The notes under the pieces were generated by a model that saw only the letters and a list, made by a program, of their open reading frames with translations, made no database searches and was not told where the DNA came from. A DNA stretch of 64,000 nucleotides from contig NZ_MSIE01000024.1 of assembly GCF_001921205.1 (NCBI RefSeq), positions 1 to 64,000 on the forward strand. Direction: 5' to 3'. Positions 43,201 to 51,609 of this stretch are shown in pieces; the first letter of the stretch is position 1, and every line of letters starts with the position of its first letter. The DNA comes from Actinophytocola xanthii (GTDB lineage: Bacteria; Actinomycetota; Actinomycetes; Mycobacteriales; Pseudonocardiaceae). The translations under genes and the position numbers were made by a program.

Positions 43201-45177
43201 GTGAACGTCCTGTCGGTGGATCTCGGCACGTCCAACACGGTCGCCGTGCTGGCCGCGTACGGACGTCCACCGCGGGTGGTGGATGTGGACGGCGCGTCGA
43301 TGATGCCCTCCGCGGTCTTCGCCGACGAGGACGGCAAGATCGTGGTCGGCCGGGATGCCGAGCGGCGGGCCAGGTTGGACCCGGCCCGGTTCGAGCCCAA
43401 CCCCAAGCGCCGGGTCGACGAGGGCACGCTGCTGCTCGGCGACCAGGTCGTCCCGGTCACCGACGCGCTCGCCGGGGTGCTGCGCCGGGTCGTCGACGAG
43501 ACCTCCCGGCAGCTGGGCGGCGCGAAGCCCGACGAGGTGCGGCTGACCCACCCGGCCCAGTGGGGGCCGGTGCGGCGCAACGTGCTGCTGTCCGCGGCCC
43601 GCCAGGCGGGGATGGGCGCCAACCTCGTGCTCGTGCCGGAGCCGGTCGCCGCCGCCGCGCACTTCGCCTCGTTCCCCGGCCAGACCCTCGCGCCCAACCA
43701 GGCGTTGGCCGTCTACGACCTGGGGGCCGGCACGTTCGACGTGGCGATCGTCGGCGCCACCCAGAAGGGCTTCGTCGTGCTCGCCGAGGCGGGCCTGCCC
43801 GACCTGGGTGGGCTGGACGTGGACCAGGCCCTGCTCGAGCACGTCGGCCGACAGGTCTCCCACCGGGAGCCGAGCCGCTGGCAGAGCATGCTGCGGCCGG
43901 TGAACACGGCCGACCGGCGCGCGCAGCGGGCCCTGCGCGAGGACGTCAAGGCGGCCAAGGAGTCGCTCTCCCGCCACCCGCAGACCGAGGTTCCGCTACC
44001 GGAGCCGTTCGACGACGTGCTCGTCACCCGGGTCGAGCTGGAGGCCCTGATCCGGCCGGGGCTGCTGCGCAGCGTCGAGTTGCTCGCCGGCACCATCCGC
44101 TCCACCGGCATGACCCCCGACCGGCTCGTCGGCATCTACCTGGTCGGCGGCTCGAGCCGGATCCCGCTGGTCGCGACGCTGATCGCGGAGCAGCTGCGGG
44201 TGGTGCCGACCAGCCTGGACCAGCCGGAGACCGCCGTCGCCCTCGGTGCGCACCACGTGCCCCAGGAGGGCGTCACGATGCGCACCAGCGACATCAGCAA
44301 CACGATCGAGGACGCCCAGCGCACCAGGCAGGTGGTCACGCCGCGTCCGGGCACCTACCCGCCGCAGGCGCCGCCGACCGGGGCGACGCCCGTGCAGAGC
44401 GCCTTCCCGCAGAGCGGCCCGCAGCGCGTCCCGACCGGTCCGCCCTCCGGCCCGACACCGGTGCCGCCGCGACCACCCGGTCCGCCCGCCGGGCCCAACC
44501 CCTCCTTCGTCCCGCACGCCGCGCGGCCGGCCTCGAGCGGGTCGAGCAACAAGCCCTGGTACATCGCCACGGCGGTGGTCGCGGTCGTGGTGATCGCGGT
44601 AGTCAGCATCCTGATCGCCACCTCGGGCGGCTCCGGCGGGGGCTCGGGCACCTCGGCCGAGGGCGGCTGCGACAACCGCCAGCCCGACGACAAGGGCTTC
44701 AGCGGGTGCATGCGTGAGCTCGCAGGGTCGGTGATCGAGCACAACGAGTGCTCGTCGGGTGCGGTCAACCCCACCGGCGGCGCCTCGCTGGAGACCCAGG
44801 GCGCCACGACCGCGTCCTGCACGATGGACGACGGCTTCACCGTCATGTACATGCACTTCGGCTCCTCGGAGAACGCCGACGGCAGCGAGGCCTCCGGGCA
44901 GGACAACGCCCGGCAGTACGTGGACACGATCAACGAGCAGCTGGAGTCCCTGGCCGGCCTCGGTGTCGAGCCGGAGAACGGCGAGTGGAGCGGCGACGGC
45001 CTGACCGGCGACTACACGGTCTTCGAGGCCCAGGGCCTCGGTGTGCTCGTGTTCCAGGCCACCGACTCGCCGGTCGTCGGGGTGCTCATGCGCACCGACA
45101 GCGCGAGCTCCGACGGCGGGTCGCTCGAGACCTTCTACGACGAGCACGTCAAGCCGGGCACAGACGGAGGCGCCTGA
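43201..45177 (+). CDS. Membrane-spanning Hsp70-like ATPase with four-Cys outer domain, copy 1
   Basis: A 658-residue protein. Residues 1-355 are an Hsp70/actin-type ATPase: phosphate 1 LSVDLGTSNTVAVLAA, phosphate 2 VYDLGAGTFDVAIVG and adenosine motif YLVGGSSRIPLVA. There is no substrate-binding domain. A Pro/Gly-rich linker (about 360-450) leads to one span (WYIATAVVAVVVIAVVSILI, about 452-472) and an outer domain of about 185 residues with four Cys (CDNRQ, FSGCMREL, NECSSG, ASCTMDD). The predicted design couples cytoplasmic ATP binding to the cell exterior. GTG 43201 follows GGGGAG. The next copy starts two bases after its stop. Function unknown. Confidence 0.85.
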   Translation: MNVLSVDLGTSNTVAVLAAYGRPPRVVDVDGASMMPSAVFADEDGKIVVGRDAERRARLDPARFEPNPKRRVDEGTLLLGDQVVPVTDALAGVLRRVVDETSRQLGGAKPDEVRLTHPAQWGPVRRNVLLSAARQAGMGANLVLVPEPVAAAAHFASFPGQTLAPNQALAVYDLGAGTFDVAIVGATQKGFVVLAEAGLPDLGGLDVDQALLEHVGRQVSHREPSRWQSMLRPVNTADRRAQRALREDVKAAKESLSRHPQTEVPLPEPFDDVLVTRVELEALIRPGLLRSVELLAGTIRSTGMTPDRLVGIYLVGGSSRIPLVATLIAEQLRVVPTSLDQPETAVALGAHHVPQEGVTMRTSDISNTIEDAQRTRQVVTPRPGTYPPQAPPTGATPVQSAFPQSGPQRVPTGPPSGPTPVPPRPPGPPAGPNPSFVPHAARPASSGSSNKPWYIATAVVAVVVIAVVSILIATSGGSGGGSGTSAEGGCDNRQPDDKGFSGCMRELAGSVIEHNECSSGAVNPTGGASLETQGATTASCTMDDGFTVMYMHFGSSENADGSEASGQDNARQYVDTINEQLESLAGLGVEPENGEWSGDGLTGDYTVFEAQGLGVLVFQATDSPVVGVLMRTDSASSDGGSLETFYDEHVKPGTDGGA

Positions 45178-46255
45178 CCGTGATCGTGCTGTCGGTGGAC
45201 CTGGGGACCTCCAACACCGTCGCCGTGCTCGCGGCGCACGGGCGCCCGCCGCGCGTGGTGGAGGTGGACGGGGCGGCGACCATGCCCTCCGCGCTGTTCG
45301 CGGCGGAGGACGGGAGCCTGGTCGTCGGCCGCGACGCCGAGCGCCGGGCCAGGTTGGACCCGGCCCGGTTCGAGCCCAACCCCAAGCGTCGGGTGGACGA
45401 GGGCACGCTGCTGCTCGGCGACCTCGTCGTGCCGGTCACCGACGCCTTCGCCGCCGTGCTCGGCCGGGTCGCCGAGGAGACCTCCCGGCAGCTGGGCGGC
45501 GCGAAGCCCGACGAGGTGCGGCTGACCCACCCGGCCCAGTGGGGCCCGGCGCGGCGCAACGTCCTGCTCGCCGCCGCCCGCCTTGCCGGGTTCGGCCCCG
45601 ACCTGGTGCTGGTGCCCGAGCCGGTCGCGGCCGCCGCCCACTTCGCGTCCTTCCCCGGCCAGGCGCTGCCGCCGGGGCAGGCGCTCGCCGTGTACGACCT
45701 CGGGGCCGGCACGTTCGACGTGGCGATCGTGGGCGCGACGCAGAGCGGGTTCGCCGTGCTGGCCGAGAACGGCCTGCCCGACCTGGGCGGGCTGGACGTG
45801 GACCAGGCCCTGCTCGAGCACGTCGGCCGGCAGGTCTCGCACCGGGAGCCGAGTCGGTGGCAGAGCATGCTGCGGCCGGAGTCCACGGCGGACCGGCGAG
45901 CCAGGCGCGCGATGGCCGAGGACGTGAAGGCGGCCAAGGAGTCGCTCTCCCGCCACCCGCAGACCGAGGTTCCGCTGCCGGAGCCGTTCCCCGACGTCCT
46001 GGTTACCCGGAACGAGCTGGAGGCCCTGGTCCGGCCGAGCCTGCTGCGCACGGTCGAGCTGCTGGCCGGCACCATCCGGGCTACCGGGCTCACGCCCGAC
46101 CGGCTGGCCGGCATCTACCTGGTCGGTGGCTCGAGCCGGATCCCGCTGGTCGCGAACCTGATCGCGGAGCAGCTGCGGGTGGTGCCGACCAGCCTGGACC
46201 AGCCGGAGACCGCGGTCGCGCTGGGCGCCCACCACGTGACGCAGGAGGGCGTCAG
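43201..46255 (+). repeat. Tandem gene duplication: Hsp70-like ATPase regions
   Basis: The ATPase-coding halves at about 43201-44275 and 45180-46255 are direct repeats 1.98 kb apart. Long near-identical stretches occur, for example around 43377-43440 and 45356-45420, and from 43501 and 45480 onward. The linker and outer-domain parts have diverged strongly. This looks like a duplication with the ATPase half kept similar by selection or gene conversion. Confidence 0.85.
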
Positions 46256-46961
46256 CCTGCGCACCAACCGGCTGGCCGGCCAGCCGTCCACCGGTCCCCA
46301 TCCGACCGTCCAGCCCACCGGCCCGCAGCCGACCGTCACGCCGCCCGCCTATCCGACGCCGCCGGGCGGCGGGCCGATGCCCGTGCCGGTACCCGCGCCG
46401 GCGCCCCCCGCGCCGGCGCCGGGCCGGCGCCGGATGCTGGTCGTCGCGGCCTCGGTCGTGGTGCTGGCGGTCGCCGTGGTGGGGGCGCTGCTGCTGTTCC
46501 GGTCCGAGAGCGATCTGCCGACCGCCGAGAGCTGCCGGGAGAAGGGTGAGGTCGACAGCGCGGGCTTCAGCAGCTGTCTGCGGCAGCTCGCCGGCGCTGT
46601 CGCCGACGGCGAGTGCCAGCCCGCCGACGCGGCGTCGGGGGCCGACGTGTCCTGTGCCCTGGCCGAGGACTACCGGGTCAACTACGCGCACGTGGCGTCG
46701 GTGGACGACGCGCGGGAGGTGGCGAACACGCAGCTCGCCGACAAGACCGAGAGCGACCACGTCGAGGCCGACTGGCGCGGCAACGGCCTCGACGGCCGGT
46801 TCCGGGCCGCGGTCAGCGGCGGCACCGGGGTGCTGGTGTTCACCGTGAAGGACCGCCCGCTGGTCGGGTGGCTCACCAAGACCGAGCTGCGTGCCTCGGA
46901 CGAGTTCACCCCCGACGCCATGGCCGACTTCTTCGCCGAGCGCGTCCAGCCGGGGACCTGA
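45180..46961 (+). CDS. Membrane-spanning Hsp70-like ATPase with four-Cys outer domain, copy 2
   Basis: A 593-residue tandem paralogue of the previous gene. The ATPase domain is nearly the same (LSVDLGTSNTVAVLAAHGRP, VYDLGAGTFDVAIVG, YLVGGSSRIPLVANLI). The linker is a shorter Pro/Thr-rich stretch, and the span MLVVAASVVVLAVAVVGALL lies at about 419-440. The outer domain keeps four Cys in similar places (ESCREKG, FSSCLRQLAG, GECQPAD, VSCALAED) but otherwise differs much from copy 1. GTG 45180 is two bases after the previous stop and a VOC gene starts one base after its own. A heteromeric complex of the two is a reasonable inference. Confidence 0.85.
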   Translation: MIVLSVDLGTSNTVAVLAAHGRPPRVVEVDGAATMPSALFAAEDGSLVVGRDAERRARLDPARFEPNPKRRVDEGTLLLGDLVVPVTDAFAAVLGRVAEETSRQLGGAKPDEVRLTHPAQWGPARRNVLLAAARLAGFGPDLVLVPEPVAAAAHFASFPGQALPPGQALAVYDLGAGTFDVAIVGATQSGFAVLAENGLPDLGGLDVDQALLEHVGRQVSHREPSRWQSMLRPESTADRRARRAMAEDVKAAKESLSRHPQTEVPLPEPFPDVLVTRNELEALVRPSLLRTVELLAGTIRATGLTPDRLAGIYLVGGSSRIPLVANLIAEQLRVVPTSLDQPETAVALGAHHVTQEGVSLRTNRLAGQPSTGPHPTVQPTGPQPTVTPPAYPTPPGGGPMPVPVPAPAPPAPAPGRRRMLVVAASVVVLAVAVVGALLLFRSESDLPTAESCREKGEVDSAGFSSCLRQLAGAVADGECQPADAASGADVSCALAEDYRVNYAHVASVDDAREVANTQLADKTESDHVEADWRGNGLDGRFRAAVSGGTGVLVFTVKDRPLVGWLTKTELRASDEFTPDAMADFFAERVQPGT

Positions 46962-46962
46962 G

Positions 46963-47349
46963 ATGCCCTACCTCGGACTGGTCACCCTCGTCGTGCACGA
47001 CTACGACGAGGCGATTGCCTTCTACGTCGGCGCGGTCGGCTTCGAGCTGCGTGAGGACACGCTGCTCGCCGACGGCAAGCGCTGGGTCGTCGTCGTCCCG
47101 CCGGGGGCGAGCGAGACCGGGTTGCTGCTGGCACGGGCGGACGACGAGGCGCAGCGGACCCGGGTCGGGGACCAGACCGGCGGGCGGGTCGCCCTGTTCC
47201 TCGCCACCGACGACTTCGCGCGGGACCACGCCAGGATGGTGGCGAACGGCGTCGTGTTCGACGAGGAGCCCCGGCACGAGCCCTACGGCACGGTCGCGGT
47301 GTTCCGCGACCTGTACGGCAACGCCTGGGACCTCGTCCAGCCCGTCTGA
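46963..47349 (+). CDS. VOC-family (glyoxalase-like) protein
   Basis: A 128-residue VOC protein: LVTLVVHDYDEAIAFYVGAV at the N-terminus, GRVALFLATDDFARDHARMV in the middle and VAVFRDLYGNAWDLVQP at the end. This is the single-module glyoxalase/dioxygenase fold with His and Glu ligand positions plausible in VVHDYD and NAWDLVQ. Substrate unknown. Its ATG lies one base after the stop of the second Hsp70-like gene, so it is cotranscribed and perhaps translationally coupled. Whether it belongs functionally with the ATPases is not known. Confidence 0.78.
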   Translation: MPYLGLVTLVVHDYDEAIAFYVGAVGFELREDTLLADGKRWVVVVPPGASETGLLLARADDEAQRTRVGDQTGGRVALFLATDDFARDHARMVANGVVFDEEPRHEPYGTVAVFRDLYGNAWDLVQPV

Positions 47350-47368
47350 GTCCGGGGTCCTGGCCAGG

Positions 47369-47473
47369 TCAGCGGCGGTTGCGCAGGGCGCGCACGCCCA
47401 GGACGATCGTGACGAGCAGACCCGCCACGATCGCGATGTCGAGCAGGATCGACTCCAGGCTGGTCGGTGCCAT
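47369..47473 (-). CDS. Tiny single-span membrane protein
   Basis: A 34-codon frame read from sequence: MAPTSLESILLDIAIVAGLL continuing into VTIVLGVRALRNRR. It has one membrane helix with a basic C-terminal end (RALRNRR), so the tail is probably cytoplasmic. GAGAAT stands six bases before ATG 47473, a weak -10-like element for a leaderless mRNA, and no ribosome site is seen. It is too short for routine gene calling. Composition of a good membrane helix between converging and diverging genes supports it, but it could be chance. Confidence 0.45.
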   Translation of the reverse strand: MAPTSLESILLDIAIVAGLLVTIVLGVRALRNRR

Positions 47474-47508
47474 GACCGCATTCTCGCGGGTCTCGTAGGC
47501 TGGTGTCG

Positions 47509-47703
47509 ATGCGAATCACCGCCTTCCGGAAGATGATGGCCGACGAGTTCGGCGAGATCAGGGCCGACATGCTGGCCCGCGACCACGTCTTCGGCGCGTT
47601 GGGGAACCGGACGGTTGACCAGGCCCTGGAGGCCGGGGTGCCCGCCAAGGAGATCTGGCGCGCCGTGTGCGACACGTTCGAGGTGCCTCCCGAGCGCCGC
47701 TGA
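47509..47703 (+). CDS. DUF3046 family small protein (Rv2738c-like)
   Basis: A 64-residue soluble helical protein: [20 protein letters not shown] then [20 protein letters not shown] and [15 protein letters not shown]. It corresponds to the DUF3046 gene that sits directly upstream of recA in many actinobacteria. Function unknown. ATG 47509 follows TAGGCT (47496-47501) by seven bases, so it should be leaderless; an in-frame GTG at 47503 is less likely. It ends 38 bases before the recA SOS box. Confidence 0.8.
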   Translation: MRITAFRKMMADEFGEIRADMLARDHVFGALGNRTVDQALEAGVPAKEIWRAVCDTFEVPPERR

Positions 47704-47740
47704 GCGCGGGCAGGGTACACCTCGGCGTGTCGCGGGAGCG

Positions 47741-47763
47741 TCGAACAGACGTTCGGCTAGCCT
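47741..47763 (+). promoter_or_regulatory. recA promoter with SOS box
   Basis: TCGAACAGACGTTCGG (47741-47756) matches TCGAAC-N4-GTTCGA at all but the last base, like mycobacterial recA boxes. TAGCCT (47758-47763) directly follows and is the probable -10, giving a leader of about 120 nt before recA. Confidence 0.8.
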
Positions 47764-47765
47764 GG

Positions 47766-47793
47766 TTGTCCACAACCGGGTCAACCATCCACA
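47766..47793 (+). other. DnaA-box-like sites in the recA leader
   Basis: TTGTCCACA (47766-47774) equals the preferred actinobacterial DnaA box. CCATCCACA (47785-47793) matches the TTATCCACA consensus at seven of nine bases in the same orientation, 19 bases downstream. Both lie in the recA leader, just after the SOS box and -10. Confidence 0.55.
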
Positions 47794-47887
47794 GGTCGCC
47801 CCCGGCAGCCCGAAACTGTCGGTCCGGCCCCGTAGCGTCGACAGCGTGAGTTCGAAGCGGTCCCGAAACAACCAAGGTGGATCTCAG

Positions 47888-48934
47888 ATGGCACCAGCAG
47901 CACCCGATCGCGCGAAGGCGCTCGACCTCGCCCTCGCCCAGATCGACAAGAACTTCGGCAAGGGCTCGGTCATGCGTCTCGGCGACGAGAGCCGTGCCCC
48001 GATCGAGGTCATCCCGACCGGCTCCATCGCCCTGGACGTGGCACTCGGTATCGGCGGGCTCCCGCGCGGCCGCGTGGTCGAGATCTACGGCCCGGAGTCC
48101 TCCGGTAAGACGTCCCTGGCCCTGCACGCGGTCGCCAACGCGCAGCGCGCCGGCGGCATCGCCGCGTTCATCGACGCCGAGCACGCCCTGGACCCGGAGT
48201 ACGCCAAGGCGCTCGGCGTGGACACCGACGCCCTGCTGGTGTCCCAGCCGGACACCGGTGAGCAGGCGCTGGAGATCGCGGACATGCTGATCCGCTCCGG
48301 TGCGCTCGACATCCTCGTCATCGACTCGGTCGCCGCGCTCGTGCCCCGCGCCGAGATCGAGGGCGAGATGGGCGACAACCACGTCGGTCTGCAGGCCCGC
48401 CTGATGAGCCAGGCCCTGCGCAAGATCGCCGGCGCGCTGAACAACTCCGGCACCACGGCGATCTTCATCAACCAGCTTCGCGAGAAGATCGGGGTGATGT
48501 TCGGGTCGCCGGAGACCACGACCGGTGGCAAGGCGCTCAAGTTCTACGCCTCGGTGCGCCTGGACGTGCGTCGCATCGAGACCCTCAAGGACGGCGGCGA
48601 GCCGGTCGGCAACCGCACCCGGGTCAAGGTCGTGAAGAACAAGGTCGCCCCGCCGTTCAAGCAGGCCGAGTTCGACATCCTGTACGGCAAGGGCGTCAGC
48701 CGCGAGGGCTCGCTGATCGACATGGGCGTGGATCAGGGCATCCTGCGCAAGTCCGGCGCCTGGTACACCTACGAGGGCGACCAGCTGGGGCAGGGCAAGG
48801 AGAACGCCCGCAAGTTCCTGCGCGACAACCCCGACGTGGCCAACGAGATCGAGAAGCGCCTCAAGGACAAGATGGGCATCGGCGCGAAGCTGGACGCCGA
48901 GGCCGAGCCGGCTCCCGCGCCGGTCGACTTCTAG
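47888..48934 (+). CDS. recA: Recombinase RecA
   Basis: A 348-residue RecA, the strand-exchange protein of homologous recombination and co-protease for LexA cleavage. Walker [10 protein letters not shown], Walker [11 protein letters not shown], loop L1 [12 protein letters not shown] and loop L2 region [16 protein letters not shown] are all present, with the acidic C-terminal tail. Unlike M. tuberculosis RecA it has no intein. AAGGTGGA precedes ATG 47888. SOS box and -10 lie about 130 bases upstream. recX follows after four bases. Confidence 0.97.
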   Translation: MAPAAPDRAKALDLALAQIDKNFGKGSVMRLGDESRAPIEVIPTGSIALDVALGIGGLPRGRVVEIYGPESSGKTSLALHAVANAQRAGGIAAFIDAEHALDPEYAKALGVDTDALLVSQPDTGEQALEIADMLIRSGALDILVIDSVAALVPRAEIEGEMGDNHVGLQARLMSQALRKIAGALNNSGTTAIFINQLREKIGVMFGSPETTTGGKALKFYASVRLDVRRIETLKDGGEPVGNRTRVKVVKNKVAPPFKQAEFDILYGKGVSREGSLIDMGVDQGILRKSGAWYTYEGDQLGQGKENARKFLRDNPDVANEIEKRLKDKMGIGAKLDAEAEPAPAPVDF

Positions 48935-48938
48935 GGGC

Positions 48939-49484
48939 GTGGCCGCCCCGCGAGCCCGGGGGACGGGCACCGACTCGTCCTCCGGCGAGGATCCGGCGCA
49001 GCGGGCGAAGGACATCTGCCTGCGCCTGCTCACCGCCCGCCCGCGCACCCGGGCGGAGCTGCGCCAGGCCCTGCTGCGAAAGGAGATCGACGAGGAGGTC
49101 GCCGACCGCGTCCTGGGCCGGCTGGACGAGGTCGGCCTGGTCGACGACGCGGCCTTCGCCGAGCTGTGGGTCCGCTCGCGGCACACCTACCAGGGCCTGG
49201 GGCGCCGCGCCCTGGCCACGGAGCTGCGCCGCAAGGGCGTCGACGAGTCCGTGGCCGCCGAGGCGGTCGCCGCCGTGGACGCCGACGCGGAGGAGTCCCG
49301 GGCCCGCGAACTCGTCCGCAAACGCCTCCGCTCGCTCACCGCGTCCGACGAGCCCACCCGCATCCGCAAACTCGTCGGCATGCTCGCCCGCCGCGGCTAC
49401 CCCGAAGGCCTGGCCTTCCGAGTAGTCCGCGACGAGCTCCGTGCCACCGGCACCGACACCACCCTCCTCGACGACGCACTCTGA
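48939..49484 (+). CDS. recX: RecA regulatory protein RecX
   Basis: A 181-residue RecX. It contains the three helical repeats typical of the family, including RAKDICLRLLTARPRTRAEL, LVDDAAFAELWVRSRHTYQG and LGRRALATELRRKGVDESV. RecX binds RecA filaments and limits their activity. GTG 48939 is four bases after the recA stop, giving cotranscription under the SOS box and lower expression than recA. A short unstructured N-terminus (ARGTGTDSSSGEDPAQ) precedes the domain. Confidence 0.92.
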   Translation: MAAPRARGTGTDSSSGEDPAQRAKDICLRLLTARPRTRAELRQALLRKEIDEEVADRVLGRLDEVGLVDDAAFAELWVRSRHTYQGLGRRALATELRRKGVDESVAAEAVAAVDADAEESRARELVRKRLRSLTASDEPTRIRKLVGMLARRGYPEGLAFRVVRDELRATGTDTTLLDDAL

Positions 49485-50488
49485 CGTTTCGCCCCGGCGG
49501 CCTGGGGGCCGGGGTGACGGGCTTGTCCCCTGGATGCGGTCGCGCGGCCAGGTTGGTGCGGGCGCGCAGCGAACGGACTCGGTATGACTTCCCGGCGGGT
49601 CGGCCCGGACCGCGCCCGCCGCGTGGCCTGGCTGTGGGCGACGTGGCTGGCCCACCTACGTCGAGGGTCCTGCCGGGGGTCGGATGCGGTGGCGCTGCCC
49701 GGCCTGGCGACCCACTGCTCGGGTGGCTGCCGCCGTCGGGGATTTGTTCTCGAAAGCCGGCCCACCTTCGGACCGCTCCGCCGTCCGAACCGGAGAGCGG
49801 CTCGGAGGGCATCGCCGGAGGAACGCCACCCGGAGGGTGGGTTGTCCCGCGAGCCGGCACTCGCGGCATCGTCGGCCCTTTGGTCATCGGCCTGGAGGTG
49901 GCCCGTCGGGCAGCGGTGGGCGCGACGACGTGTCCCGCTCCCGCGGCGGCTCGCTCGGGCGGTCTCGACGTACTCGGCGCCGACGTCGCGGTTGTCGCGG
50001 TCGTTGCGGGCGGCCAGCACGAGCGCTGTCGGCCTCGAGGATCACCGCTTGCCACCGGCCGCGAACGTGCGTGCCCCGTCGAGCACGGCACGTGCGCGCG
50101 GATCACCGGACAGTCGCGTCGAAGCAGGGCAGAGCGGGCTCGGCGCATGCCACGGCGTAGGCGCTGAACTGCCGCGGCTCCGTCGGGGTGCGCTCGATCG
50201 GCTGGCGCCGGTCGGCGGTGTTCACCGGACGGCCATCTCGTCGCCGGGATGGCTGGGGCCTCGTCGCTGGTTCGGGCAGGGTGCCGGGAAGGAACCCGCC
50301 ACGGCGTCACCTGAGCGTCGAGTCCACGTGCGACGTGCACGCGGACAGTCCTCTGTGGCTGATCGTCTGCCCCGGTCCGCCCCGGGTTCCGTCCACGGGG
50401 TGATCCCCCGAACGGGGGAGCAGAACCACAGCGAGACGGCGTCTCACAAACGATTCAGGGCACTCCTGACCGGCATTACAAACACAGT

Positions 50489-50496
50489 TGTATACA
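50489..50496. promoter_or_regulatory. Palindrome TGTATACA, possible GntR-type operator
   Basis: TGTATACA is a perfect palindrome within an AT-richer patch, flanked by TACAAACACAGT and GAATGCAC. Some GntR-family regulators bind TNGTATACNA-like sites. It lies about 300 bases before sdhC, so a link to that operon is only a guess. Confidence 0.3.
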
Positions 50497-50752
50497 GAAT
50501 GCACTAGCAGAGAGTGTTCCACGTAACACCCTGCCCGGGCCGTCCCGCGACCACGGCAACCGAGGAGTACGGTCACCTCGTGACCAGGTGCCGAAGCCTG
50601 CCCAACGTGCCCCAGCGCACCTTCGGCACAGGTCGGCGACCCCTCGTTTCCCATCGTGTGGTACTTCTCCATTCGCCACCGACGGCACCGTTGGCGGCAT
50701 GGCGCCGTTCGGCGGTGTGACACGCGGAACGCCGCCGCCCACGACGAACACG

Positions 50753-50765
50753 GTTAGTCTCTAAC
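50753..50765 (+). promoter_or_regulatory. sdhC promoter -10 within an inverted repeat
   Basis: GTTAG (50753-50757) and CTAAC (50761-50765) form a perfect inverted repeat around TCT, and TAGTCT (50755-50760) within it is a plausible -10 element. A regulator bound here would block the promoter. The start codon of sdhC is 34 bases on. Confidence 0.45.
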
Positions 50766-50798
50766 AATCAAATTCTTCGTTCTGGAGTCGAGGACACA

Positions 50799-51599
50799 AT
50801 GAAGGCAGGCGTCGGTGCCCCCGGTCGGGCGCAAATACCAGAGCGCACGCTTCGCACCGACCGATGGCGGATCTATCCGCTGACGACCGGCGCGATCCTG
50901 CTCTTCTTCATCGCTTACGCCACGGTCCGCATCTTCATGAACAAGTGGTACTGGGCGCCGGAGGAGCACTACCTCACCCCGATCTACTCGCCCTGTCTGA
51001 GCGAGTCCTGCGTCCCCGGCTCCAGCCACTTCGGCACGCCGCTGCCGGAAATCCCGTGGTTCCTGCCGATGGCGATCATCACCTTCGTCGTCCTCGCCGG
51101 GTTCCGCGGTACGTGCTACTACTACCGCAAGGCGGGCTACCGCTCGCTGTTCATGGCGCCCGCCGCGTGCGCGGTTCCCGAGCCCCACAAGAAGTACACC
51201 GGCGAGAGCAAGTTCCCGCTCGTCCTGCTCAACGCCCACCGCTACTTCTTCTACGGCGCGCTCGTCTTCGCCGCCATCAACGTCTACGACGCCGTACTCG
51301 CCTTCCAGGGCAAGGACGGCGGCTTCGGCATGGGCCTCGGCACGGTGATCATCCTGATCAACCTGGTGATGCTCACCGCCTACACGCTCTCCTGCCACGC
51401 GTGCCGGCACATCGTCGGCGGCCGGTTGAAGAACTTCTCCAAGCACCCGCTGCGCTACCGCTACTGGACCTTCGTCTCCAAGCTCAACGCGCGGCACGGC
51501 CAGTACGCCATGATCTCGCTGTTCACGGTGATCCTGACCGACGCCTACATCATGGCCGTCTCCGCCGGGTGGATCACCGACCTGCGGATCTTCAACTAA
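50799..51599 (+). CDS. sdhC: Succinate dehydrogenase membrane anchor subunit (Sdh1 type)
   Basis: A 266-residue integral membrane protein with about five hydrophobic helices, e.g. LTTGAILLFFIAYATVRIF, PMAIITFVVLAGFRG, YFFYGALVFAAINVYDAVL, GLGTVIILINLVMLTAYTLS and MISLFTVILTDAYIMAVSAG. His residues in LSCHACRHIVGG and elsewhere could bind haem. It corresponds to the large single anchor of the M. tuberculosis Sdh1 set (Rv0249c); no separate sdhD is present. The complex passes electrons from succinate to menaquinone. GGAG in the leader precedes ATG 50799; sdhA follows after ten bases. Confidence 0.85.
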   Translation: MKAGVGAPGRAQIPERTLRTDRWRIYPLTTGAILLFFIAYATVRIFMNKWYWAPEEHYLTPIYSPCLSESCVPGSSHFGTPLPEIPWFLPMAIITFVVLAGFRGTCYYYRKAGYRSLFMAPAACAVPEPHKKYTGESKFPLVLLNAHRYFFYGALVFAAINVYDAVLAFQGKDGGFGMGLGTVIILINLVMLTAYTLSCHACRHIVGGRLKNFSKHPLRYRYWTFVSKLNARHGQYAMISLFTVILTDAYIMAVSAGWITDLRIFN

Positions 51600-51609
51600 A
51601 GAAGGAATC

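Larger units (their letters stand above)
49485..50798. other. Gene-free 1.3-kb region with clustered inverted repeats
   Basis: No frame here looks like a real protein: all open frames overlap one another, are Arg/Pro/Gly-rich and lack ribosome sites or motifs. CCCCGGC (49492-49498) with GCCGGGG (49508-49514) may end the recX mRNA. Between 50404 and 50529 there are five inverted repeats: TCCCCC/GGGGGA (50404-50419), GAGAC/GTCTC (50433-50445), TCAGG/CCTGA (50455-50469), TGTATACA (50489-50496) and GTGTT/AACAC (50514-50529). The stretch 50440-50520 is AT-richer than its surroundings. The region ends in the sdhC promoter. Confidence 0.6.

Noticed and set aside
49584-50507. Long open frame in the recX-sdhC gap
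   Set aside because: Arg/Ser-rich composition, no motif, no ribosome site, and overlap with equally long frames on both strands; typical of GC-rich noncoding DNA.
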